From contig JAFCMP010000124.1 of the NCBI GenBank assembly GCA_017506865.1, positions 558,001 to 622,000 of the forward strand: DNA of 64,000 nucleotides, in the 5' to 3' direction. The position numbers were made by a program, and so were the translations under genes. A model generated the notes under the pieces. The model was not told the origin of the DNA. It ran no database searches and saw only the letters and a list, made by a program, of their open reading frames with translations. The DNA is from Tribonema minus. Taxonomy: Eukaryota > Sar > Xanthophyceae > Tribonematales > Tribonemataceae. Numbering within the stretch: position 1 is the first letter of the stretch; every line of letters begins with the position of its first letter. Shown piece by piece: positions 42,001 to 51,996 of this stretch.

Positions 42001-45000
42001 TCTGAACTTTGTTTTTTGGAGTCGTCATTTTCGGCGCAGTCGTTCGCACTTGCTTCAATGAAGTGGACATGCAGGACCACGCGATGTACTCGCCCCTTCA
42101 AGTGTTCATGGTTGGCATTCTGCGGCACGGTCAGCCAACGACTCACATATACGAGTCACGAGCTATAAGCGCATGAAAGTGCAACCTATGCCCCCATACT
42201 CAGATGACCACCTACCTCGAGTGATTTCCTGGACCCCCAGTCCTCTCCTTGGCCGTCTCATCGCCACTATAACTACATGTCACTACTGCGTTGCAGGTGG
42301 TTCACGCATACCTGCAGTTGGGGTTGCTGGAGGGTATGCTCGGCCACTACGCCAAGGCGCGTCGCTACGTCCACTTCTCCCAGATGACTAACCCCCTATA
42401 CACTCCCCCCTCTGATCTTCTCATCACCATCATCAACTACATAACACTACCACGGTGCAGGTGGTGCACGCGTACCTGCAGCTAGGGCTGCTAGAGGGTA
42501 TGCTGGGCCACTACGCCAAGGCGCGACGCTACGTCCACTTCTCCCAGACGCTTTATGCCGGGCTCCAGGCGCAGGGGCAGCCGGGCTCTGCCTGGGACTC
42601 CAACGAGGGGGGCATGCTGAGCTCGCTCATCGCGTCTTTCGGACCGCGGATACTGGATACATCGGTGAGCATCAGGGTTTAGGGTTAGGGGGCTTTTAGG
42701 ATCATGGGGCTTCAGGGTTAGGGTTAGGGTAGGCGGGCTCTGCCTGGGACTCCAATGAGGGGGTATGCTGAGCTCCCTCATTGCGTCCTTCGGACCGCAA
42801 ATACCGGATACCTCGGTGAGTATCATTAGGGTTTACATAGGGGGCGCAAGGGTTAGGGTTAGGGTTAGGGTTAGAAGAGGCGGAGCTGCCCATGCTCCGC
42901 TCGCTCATCGCATTCTTCGGACAGCAATAGTGCATAACCCCTGTGAGCGTGCTGCAGCAGCGCCAGCGTTTAGGGTAAGGGTTAGAGTTAGTCTACGAGG
43001 GCATGTTTCTTTCTGTTGCGTGCAACCGTCATCATCAGCGGTGACGTGCTTTGGGCGGAGGCTATCGACGGGAACACTGTCAGATATAGCCTGCCCTCAA
43101 GCGGATGCAAAGGGGGGGGCATGCTCAGCTTGTGTATATTTTGCTACCTAGCTACTGTGCTGTCGTGCAACCTACCAGCCACGAGATGATTTGCTGCCAC
43201 CCTTCTGGAGGCCAGGGGCTGTTGAACCATGACAGTTCGTTCTGACGAGGGGGGCACTGCTCAGCTCGCTGATTGCGCCCTGTGGGCCGCATACATTGGA
43301 CACACAGGTGATCATAGCAGGGGGCGTCGCGCGACACGTCAAGCGTGCGCTTGTCATCAGCGGCGATCGCAGCGATGTGGAAACCAGCAGGCTGGTGTCG
43401 CATGGGCACGCCACCAAAGCCGATGCACACAGCCGATCAAAACAGTAAACTTCAAGTTGAAGTTGCTGATGATTGTGGGAATTGCCAAAATGTTCGAGGA
43501 GGTGTGGTAGGGCCTGATTGGCAAGGAGTCTTGACTCGAAACCGCAGCTGGGACTTCACACCCTACAAGCGGGTTTGGGGATTGCTTGTGAGCAACGGAC
43601 ACAAGCGACGGTCGGTGGCGACGAGCATTGACGTCGCTCGCTTCTCCCTCGCAGCAACCCTGGAGCATAGTGCTGAGCATCACCGCCACCCACTGCGGCA
43701 CGCGACCACGCACCCCTCAGTCTGCCAGGAGCATTGGTGCAATGAAGACTGGTTGCTTGCTGCTCACACCCCTCGAAGCTCTTGTACTTTGCAGTAGCTG
43801 TGACATGGGCCTTTATCTTATATGCTAGAACTTGAAGTAGCTGACACATGCGCAACATTTGCTGTTTGCAACCCTTTCTGCACCCCTTTCTCACGTGGCT
43901 TCCACTTTCTTCAAACTTGCAGGAGTCACAGCCCCCCCCCCCCCCCCCCCCCCCTGTGCCTCCCATGTGGCTTCCACTTTATTCAAACCTGCAGGAGTCA
44001 CAGTACCCCCCCCCCCTTCAGTACCTCTTACATGGCTCCCACTTTCTTCAAACGTGCAGGAGTCAGAGCAGGTCCCGCCCGACAACCCCGAGAGCCTGGA
44101 CGTACCCGGCATGGCGCTAGCGGCTAAGCGCGGCAAGGTGTCGCGGCCGTTCGACGCGCTGCGCATCATGCTGGGCGTCGTCGGGTTTGCGCGAGAGGCG
44201 AGCGCTGCTCCATCGTGCCGAGCGTTGTCAAACATGATGCTGAGCGTTGTCGTGCATCATGCTGAGCGTTGTCATGCATGGCGCTGGCGGCAAAGCGCGG
44301 CAAGGTGTCGCGGCCGTTCGACGTGCTGCGCATCATGCTGGGCGTCGTCGGGTTTGCGCGAGAGACGAGCGCTGCTGCCATTATGCTGAACACTGTTGAA
44401 GTTGTGTGAGAGGTGACAGCGCTGGGAGCGTTGGCGGAAACATGTGAGAGGTTGAGCGCTGCCGTGTATGCTGGGCGTCGTCGGGTTCGCGCGAGAGGAG
44501 CACTGCCACGTTGTGCTGAGCGCTATGGTCTTTTGGAAGTTGGTTCGAGAGGTGAGAGCCGCTGATGCTGAGCGCTGTTTGGAATTGCACGAGAGGGGAG
44601 CGCTGTGATGTTGAGCGCTGCGCATCATGCTGAGCGTCGTTGGGCTCGCGTGAGCGCTGCCGTATCGTGCTGAGCACTGTTGAAGTTATGTGAGAGGTGA
44701 CATCGCTGCTAAGCGTTGTTGTACTTGCGCGATGCGAGCGCTGCGGCATGTTGAGCGTTGGCATGCATCGTGCTGGGCGTCGTCGCGCGCCGCTGCTGCT
44801 GCTGCAGGCACTGGAGCCCGCCAGCCCGACGCACGTCGTCCAACAGAACGTGCAGCACCTCGTGGACGCGTGGGACGCGGCGGGCGTCATCATGACGTGC
44901 ACAACGCTCAGCGGCTGCATCGCCGCGCGTGCGCCGCAGCTGCTGCTGCGCGGCTCGACGCTGCTGATGCAGGAGCGCGTGGAGGTGCGCAGCGCTGAAC

Positions 45001-47834
45001 CCTAACCCTAGCCCTAACCGTAATTCAATCCCAACACTGATTCTAACCCTGCCCTGCCTGCACCAGTAGCCCTGCCCTACTCAGTCTTGCCCTGACGTTT
45101 CACTAGCGCGTGTAGGTGCCGCCGCATCTCGCGCTGGCCTCGCGCTTAGGGTTAGGGGTAGGGCTAGGGTTAGGGTTAGGGTTAGCCTGTCGGTAACCTT
45201 GCCTAGTCCTTGTCCTAGCCTCCTAGCCTCGCTCTAGCCTTGCACTGAAAGCGCGCGCAGGTGCGCTACACCATGCCCTAGTCTTGCACTGGCAGCCCTG
45301 CCCCAAGTCTCGCCCTAGCGCTTCCTCAGACCTGGCTTGGCCTGGCGTGCCACTGACCTTGCCATAGCGCCGCGTCAGGGGGCCTCACCGACATCGAGCA
45401 CGGCTGCGCATCACCTGCTAAGTCCATATGATGTACATCTGTACTGCTCTGCAGTACATCTGTAATGACCCGTGAACCGCTTCCCCCACGCGTTGCAGGA
45501 GGGCCTCGCTGACATTGAGCAGGGGCTCGCGTCACCTACATTGAAGTACACCCGTACCTCTCTGCAGTCCATCTGTACCAATCTAAGTATATCCGTACTG
45601 CTGTGAAGTCCACATGTACTGATCCGTAAACCCCCTTCCCCACGCGTTGCAGGAGGGCCTCGCCGACATTGAGCAGGGCCTCGCGCTCGCCGTGCAGCAG
45701 CCGAACCTCATCCGCTTCTCGCTGTGGTGGCACGCGATACACTGCGGCGTCATCGGGCTCGCACATCATGGCCGCATCGGCGCATATGTGCGCACCAAGG
45801 CGGTGTACGACGCGTACACGTTCCCCGGCACGCAGCTGCCGGACATGCCGACGTACCTCGCAGACGACCACAGCATCTGCGGGCCCGGCCACTACTGCAT
45901 CGCGTACCGGTGAGCTGCGCTACTTTCTCGACGCTCTTTGAATGTGTACGCCTTGACGGCTTTTGGTCACAGTCGATGCGCGTGCACGTGCGTATCTCGG
46001 ACGACCGGAGCATCTGCGGGCCCGGCCACTACTGCATCGCGTACCGGTGAGCCGAGCGAATTTACCTCAATGTCTCTTGGTGCCAATCGATCATGTGCGC
46101 ATAAGTACTGCGCGGTCAATTACAGCGTCTGCGGGGGGCCCGGCCACTACTGCATCGCGTACCGGTGAGCCGAGCCGCTTTCTTAATGTAGTTTGAATAT
46201 GCTTTTACGACTCTCAGTGTCAGTTGATGCGGGTGCGCATGCGTACCTCACGGACGACCAGAGTATCTGCGGGCCCGGCCGCTACTGCATTGCGTACCGG
46301 TGAGCTGCGCTGGTTTCTCAGCATCGATTTGATGTGCCGCGGTCCCAGTCGATTCGCGTGCGCGTGCGCACGTTGCCGGCCAGCAGAGGGTGCGCGGGCC
46401 CGGCTGCAACTGCGCCGTATGCGGGCACGCTGAGTTGGTGAGTCAACGACTCCAAGTATGAGTCCACGCAGTGATTGTTCGTGCAGCTGCTTGCCTCGCG
46501 GACGACCACAGCATCTGTGCGTGTCGCCACTACGGCATAGGGTCCACGTGCAGCAAGTCGGATTGAACGCTTGCCGTCCGACTTCAACCACGACAGCGAC
46601 ACCGACCAGCCACCCCCGCCAGCGATGATGCTCCGAGTTGTATCTTACAGAGCTGTCATTTACAGAGCTGCTGCATCATCGTTTGAGCTGTAACGTACAG
46701 AGCTGCAAGTTGCACAGCTGCTGCATCATCATTGGAGTTGGCGAAGGTGGCTGGTCGTTATCGCTGTGACAGTTGAAGTCCGCTGACAAGCGTTCCTTTC
46801 CAGGTTCCTTGGGGGAAGTGTTGGCAGGAGCCGGCAGATGTGCAACACGAGTGATTTGACATATCCGGCCACTATTGGTGACGGCCAAAGCAGGCGGACC
46901 GCGGCCACTACTGCATAGCGTACGCGTGCGCTGAGTCGACGAGTCAATGATTCCCGAGTCTGAGTCCACGCAGTGATTTCATGCGCCGACACCCACATTG
47001 CTGCAGGCCCAAGCGCTACTGCATAGCATCCATTGCGCTGGGTAGACTACTTATTTCTGGGCACGTTGTTACGTTGATATTGTTGGTGCGCTCATATGCA
47101 TGTGCTCTGTGCATGTGCACGCTGCTTTGTTTCATGAATGCGCCGGGCTCGCGCCTTGTCACCCCTTCTGACGATTGCTCAACACATACGCATTGGTCTG
47201 TGGCAGCAGTTGCGTTGATGCACGGGCAGTGGCAGCAGTTACCCATGACCCTGGGCTTCAGGTCGTGGCCATCAGTGACCATGCCACCACGTGCCAGTAC
47301 AGCTGTGAACATACAGAAGGCATCTCTACGCGATCATGCAGTGCAAGTATATCTGCGGCCATCATGCAGGGTCGGGTACGTTTGTTGCGGCTGCGCTGCA
47401 ACATACCCCCACACAGACACATCATAGAGAAGGGTGGCCACACGGCGTACCAGCGATTGCATGGCTCAAATCACCCTTGATGCCGGTCACGCTTTGCTGC
47501 AGGCGCGCTGTACGCTACTTCAATCTGCAGCCTCAGCTTCATGGTGCAATGCAGTGTCTAAAGTGCAATTTGCCTCGGTGTACACGGTCCCTCCCGCAGC
47601 CAGTTTCTAGAACGGCGCTGCCCCACCGTGCACACGCGCGCGCGCGCGCGCCACGGGTCGCTGGACAAGTCACAGGACGAGTCGCTGGACAAGTCGCAAG
47701 ACGGGTCGCGGGATAGCAGCGATGCCACAAACTCGCTCACCGACCTCGATGAGATGGACACGGATGGCCTGCTGCCGATGGACATGGAGGCCAGTGTAGA
47801 CGTCAAGCACATACTCATGGGGCTGTTTGACTGA
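39100..47834 (+). CDS. Putative transcription factor with helical middle-homology-like region and acidic tail (5' end missing)
   Basis: Exons: possibly 39100-39160, then 40747-40944, 42461-42664, 44060-44197, 44808-44984, 45653-45909 and 47600-47834; phases agree to the TGA. The conserved part reads YLCPSRTVSLPYEPAG, SAAVFWSTVGLGSFLCGAA, then helical pairs AYLQLGLLEGMLGHYAKARR and EGLADIEQGLALAVQQPN. The sequence order resembles the middle homology region of fungal-type zinc-cluster regulators, but no DNA-binding domain is seen; it would be encoded upstream. The C-terminus is Ser/Asp-rich (two SLDKSQD repeats), then LTDLDEMDTDGLLPMDM and a hydrophobic end, like an activation domain. The intron after 44197 begins GC (GAGAG|GCGAGC). 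Gene status is strong; the function is a suggestion and a TPR-like scaffold is the alternative. Confidence 0.6.
41010..42085 (+). repeat. Eleven-copy array of the CFDEPDTQ exon junction, about 83-139 bp period
   Basis: After the real donor at 40945, the tail of exon 40747-40944 plus GTGCGC recurs with junctions near 41084, 41181, 41264, 41360, 41465, 41581, 41684, 41795, 41890, 41977 and 42073. Nearer copies read ALRACFDEPDTQ almost intact; distal ones decay. Most keep CAGGTGCGC. TTGAAG-type motifs fill the intron part. Confidence 0.95.
42240..42390 (+). repeat. Near-identical copy of the VVHAYLQLG exon head, 164 bp upstream
   Basis: The last 55 bp of intron and first 94 bp of exon 42461-42664 are repeated at 42240-42390 with few changes, including an intact TTGCAG|GTGGTT acceptor. 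No donor follows the copy, so it is unlikely to be an exon. Confidence 0.9.
42725..43320 (+). repeat. Degrading copies of the SSLIASFGPRILDT exon tail with telomeric tracts
   Basis: Copies end near 42818 (SSLIASFGPQIPDTS, GTGAGT kept), 42940 and 43310. GGGTTAGGG arrays at 42677-42730, 42848-42872 and 42970-42990 occupy the intron part of the units. Confidence 0.85.
43895..44058 (+). repeat. Head copies of exon 44060-44197 with long C-runs
   Basis: Two copies of CTTCCACTTTxxTCAAACxT followed by GCAG|GAGTCACAG precede the real acceptor at 44059, spaced about 70-80 bp. A run of C of about 20 bp follows each copied junction. Confidence 0.85.
44200..44790 (+). repeat. Copies of the DALRIMLGVVGFARE exon tail
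   Basis: Copies at about 44275-44370 and 44470-44510, then shorter ones with GAGAGGTGAGA or GAGAGGTGACA near 44410, 44545 and 44695. The distal copies keep GT where the real donor has GC, so the GC donor probably arose after duplication. Confidence 0.85.
45001..45185. repeat. Interstitial telomeric repeats in an intron, both orientations
   Basis: CCCTAACCCTA units start directly at the exon 44808-44984 junction region (45000-45018) and GGGTTAGGG units run at about 45147-45185, so both orientations occur within 200 bp of the same intron. Confidence 0.85.
45370..45650 (+). repeat. Head copies of the EGLADIEQG exon
   Basis: The acceptor CGTTGCAG|GAGGGCCTC and following codons recur at about 45374-45410 and 45490-45535 before the real exon at 45653; unit length is about 120-160 bp and includes a CAGTCCATCTGTAC-like intron block. 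Confidence 0.9.
46000..47040 (+). repeat. Array of the GPGHYCIAYR exon tail, 118-137 bp period then decay
   Basis: After the real donor at 45910, copies with intact CGGTGAGC donors end at 46047, 46165 and 46300. More degraded ones follow near 46405, 46545, 46925 and 47035. The SICGPGHYCIAYR reading is kept almost perfectly in the first copies. Confidence 0.95.
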
Positions 47835-47839
47835 TGTTT

Positions 47840-49080
47840 GAAAAAGGGGGGCGAGGGCCGGGGGGGGGGGGGGGGGGGGGGGCACCAGCAGCAATAGAGG
47901 GCCGCAATGTCATGTAGAGGCCACATGTTCCATACGGTGTTGGGCAAAGACGGGTTTGGTGGCAGCCGTATTGGTGTCGATTACGCTCACGGCCGTTCCG
48001 CATGTGGCACGCCATCAGAGCGCGGCCACAAGTTATTTTCGGGCGCAGTCCGTGGCAGCGCTGGAAGCCAGCGCGTTCGCACGTGCGCGCGTGTGTGTAC
48101 ATCTGCGATGTAAACATAGTTGAGGTGGGGTGGGGGCGCGGTCCTGGTTCATGCGCTGTGCAGCGGAACGACGCCGATACAGTCACTTGCGCAGAGTCCG
48201 TTCTCCCGCTTCACTTGGTTTGAGCATCGCATGTAAGGGTGGCAGCCGCCCATGCTGCATTGCAGCCAGCGCAGCCGCTGATGTAGGTGTAGGTGCGGGT
48301 GTCCCGAGCTTCTGCGATGCGCGTCCGAAGGGCGTGTGCACAATGCAATTGATCTTCCCCCACACTGCGCTCGTGTCTGTGTTGAAGTTGTTCTCCGTGC
48401 AGTGGATCCATGATGGCCCTTGGGTGGTTCATGCTGTTGAACACATCAGCTGGGGACTTGCCTTGATGTTCGCATAACTGTGCGTGACGCTCACTGCAGC
48501 ATGCGGCAGAGCTCAACCGCGTGTCCCTGAATGAATCCGACGGAGTCCCTGACCGAGCTAGGATGGCCACACAGACGCCAATGGCGGTGCTTGGCCTCGC
48601 ACCTTGAAGTTGAAGTATACGATCATGTAAACGACAGCCGTGCCGTGCATGTGGCACTATCTAGCAGCATGCCAATGGGCATGCTTCCCAAGTCTGCCTG
48701 ACTTCATGATAGCAGACTTTTCTGTTGGTGAGGTAGTACGAAATGCAGAACTTGAAGTTCGTCGCTGTAAAAAGTTGAAGTTGAAATATACCGACGCTGA
48801 ACGCAACGGGGACTCCCAGACAGCAAGCAGCATGCGCGCGTGGTAGAAGCTCCATCACCTACAAACCTCGCAGTGGGAATTGTCTAAGGCCTGCCGGTGT
48901 ATGCTCTGGTATGACGGAGTGACAACAAGGACGCTTCGCGTCTTTGAATGATGCTCCACATGTCATCACAGGCGGCGGCTGTGTCACGCGCTGTGTTTAG
49001 CCAAGCCAACGGATCGTGTTGTTCCTTTCTCCCTGTGTTCACTCTACCATCACACAGCAGCGGCTTCACCATGCCTACTA
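47840..49080. other. Intergenic stretch after the transcription-factor-like gene
   Basis: Begins with a 22-bp G-run near 47860. Only short frames occur. A Pyr-rich tract at 49020-49062 may belong to the intron before the small gene at 49096-49537. Confidence 0.4.
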
Positions 49081-49095
49081 GCACACCCCTGACCA

Positions 49096-49537
49096 GGAGG
49101 CAGACCTGGACTCGCTGCAGGACGTCGACCATGCGGCGAGGGAGCTTGTCGCCCGAGACCGCAGGAGCCAAGATCCTGCCTCCCACCTGGGCTCAGCGTA
49201 CGACATGCCAGCAGCAGCAGCAGAGGTCGCCGACGTGCGGAGCAGCATGGTCTCGTCACCTTCTTTGGCTCGCACGCACCACCAGATTCCTGCTACTGCT
49301 GCTTCGACGCGGTCGGTCTCTTTCGCTCACGTCTCCGCAATCACCCCTGCCGCCAAGATGCCCAAGAGAGTGGGCTTCAATCAGTCTGTGTACGTGCTGC
49401 TGATCCCTTCTTACCAAGACCTTGGCGAGCGGGAGAGGGCGGACAGATGGTGGTCGGCTAGGGAGCTGTGGCAGTTCCGCTGCTCGTACTACCAGCACCT
49501 CGTGACGGAGACCCAAGGCGCTGCGGTTCAGTGCTGA
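49096..49537 (+). CDS. Small unknown protein, terminal exon
   Basis: The frame is open from a TAG at 49081 to a TGA at 49535-49537. It reads EADLDSLQDVDHAARELVARDRR-like sequence, then RVGFNQSVYVLLIPSYQDL and RADRWWSARELWQFR. That RVxF-pattern followed by LIPS and a WWSxxE block resembles a short conserved motif common in algal and protist proteins of unknown role. I place the exon start at a possible ACCAG acceptor (49096). The first in-frame ATG is at 49205, which would give a 110-residue protein. No function is assigned. Confidence 0.45.
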
Positions 49538-49544
49538 GTGTGAG

Positions 49545-51980
49545 TGCCCCCGCTCTGCCTACCATGTATATACTAGCAGCGAGAGGCACTACCTCTCTGT
49601 ACGCAGGGTCAGCGCTGCCGCAGGCGCAACTGACGTGGCGTCTTGTCGTTGTTTAGGTGGCCCGATAGGTGGGTTGCTCAAGGCCAGGCCACTTGTTGTC
49701 TTCTAGCGTTTTTGTTGGCATTTTTCGTGAAGTGAGTTGCTGCTGCTGGCGCGAGTACATAGTACATAGGCGCCAGTTGCAATCGGCGTGACCGGCCCCC
49801 TCACGAAGCTGAACATCTGTGTAGAGGGGCTGAGATCTTTGCTCATGCGAGGCAACAGCCATGGTTGTTACTTGAAACACGGTGTGGCTGCAGCTTACTT
49901 AGCTGGTCCTTCAGCCTGCGTGCGTGAGCCGCCAGCTTCCTTTTGATTAGCAAGCTTTAGCAGCGCACATGTTTAGGATGTTTGCTTATGAATGATGATC
50001 ATCATTGATGAATCCGACGATGGCTGCAACCTGGCACAAGTTTCACCACCCTGCTGTGCTGCTGACTATGAGTTGTCGCTGCGTGCTTACATGCAATCAC
50101 CACGAGCCACACAATGGAGAACACGCAATGCTGCAAGTGTTGTATTGATCTCTCTAGACTAGTTGATTATATTATCTCACAAGTGCGACGCAATGCGCAC
50201 AGCAATTATTGGCACAGCCATGTCTGCATGCAAGCTATTGTCACAGGTGTGCTGCTGCTCCAAGCGCTTGTTAAACGAATTGCAATGCCGTGCTGCTGGT
50301 ATGTCTTGATGCTCATGGGCCATGGCGCATGGCATATACATGGCGCAGCATACTGCGACAAGTCAAGTGTGATCACATGCATGGTCTTCTTGCTGAATTC
50401 TGTCCAATCAAATCAATAATCAAAAACTGTCGCTGGACACCCGTACGACGACGTATGTACGCGTGAAACGGAAGAACGTTTTGTGCCATCTGGGTATGTT
50501 CTTTTGTTCCTTTACGGAGCAACAAGTAAAAAGGTTGCACGAGAGGACACACCGGACACACCGGACGATGTGCTGTGATCTGGCCTAGCAAGACGATCAT
50601 CGGCAAGGCAAGACGATCACCGGCAAGGCAAGCAGCGGAATGTGCACCAATGGCAAGATCCATCATCGGCCTCCGCTATTGCGGACAGACAGCTTCGTAG
50701 TGTATCACAGTGGCCTCTTCATCAGCGTAGTCGAGTCTAGCAAGCGAATGCTGCTGGCTGGCAAGGCGCCAGTCACGTGCCACCAGCGACATCGTCCAGC
50801 TGCCACGCCGTGCCACCCCTCTACGCATCGAGAGTGATCCATTCGGACAAGGGTTGTGTAGCTCACGAGGCGAGTGCGCCAGCGCGCGCGGCGGCACACA
50901 CAAGGCGAGCTCATCCTCTCAGTCACGAGTGTAGTTTTTGCACGACGAGAAGCATTAGGCTATCAGCCGTGATCTGTACTCCATCGTGGACGACTTTAAG
51001 CAACGACACGCGCTCTGCAGCCCAGTTCACGGAAAATGTGCTCCAAGCGGCGACCGTCAGCTTGCAAAGTAAGTTAGATCATTGACCGGGTGGCACACGC
51101 TCCCCCTCCCCCCCACCACTGGTGGCACCTCTCGGCCATAGGCATGGCTGCCAGATTGAGGGTGCGTGTTCACATTTTCTTAGATACGTTGCAATGGCTC
51201 TTTCAAGCTATTGCTTGTCCCGCTTCCACAGTGTCGAGACTCAGTGCGTGCCATAGTGTTTCATGTGACATGCGATCGCCAGTTACATAAGCCAGTTTTT
51301 TTGAAGTCATCTTTTCGACAATGATATGGGATCCTGTGCACGGTGGACAGACAGCCGTGGCATCTTTCAAAAGTTTTCATGTTGCCTGTGCTGAGTGTGC
51401 CAGTGGGACTTGAAGTGCGCACCATTCGAGTAGTATACTACATGCTATGGTATGGCTTTTTTGCTTGCTATTGTGTGTCGGCAGTCGTGCCTTAGCAGTT
51501 TGTCATTGATTGTCATGAAACAGTGACTGCCCGTCATGGTGCACGCATCTTGCTCGAAATTCATCGTGTAGGCCGGTTCCCATTGCCAGAGTGAACGAGA
51601 AGACGTCTCACTGGCAGGAGCGGGCTGTTTCATTCATGACATGTGTCGTCATGCGCAGGCTGCTGCAGCATCATGCGGCATCATGATACTGTGCAGGTTC
51701 ATGCGGCATACTTGCAAATTGATGGAGCAGCAGCAGCAGCAGCAGCAGATGCATGCGTTACTAGTATGCTCAGACTCTGAGGACCTGGTCTGCCTCGGAG
51801 GCCCCTTTCAAAATATTTCATGTGATTCAGTCAAATGTGCATCAAAATGAGCAAGTTCAAGTTGGCAAGTTGAACCAGCGCATTCAGTTTTGGTTGACAT
51901 AATCTGCATGCACGTGCACGCAAACTACACTCAGTAGGCTAGTGCCACAGTGAGAGCTTTGACTTGGTTGGCAAGTTTGA
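49545..51980. other. Intergenic stretch with no recognised gene
   Basis: Relatively AT-rich for the window, with only short frames. It contains a CAG/GCA trinucleotide run at about 51726-51750 and a short tandem AAGACGATCA-CCGGCAAGGC duplication near 50592-50630. Nothing suggests a coding or RNA gene. Confidence 0.45.
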
Positions 51981-51996
51981 CTCAGCACTGTGTACT

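Noticed and set aside
42297..42390. First copy of VVHAYLQLG as an alternative exon
   Set aside because: It has a good acceptor, but no donor follows the copied part and the real exon 164 bp on contains the full sequence.
42840..42872. TTAGGG array as a chromosome end
   Set aside because: Short, interrupted, internal and within an intron of a gene that continues on both sides.
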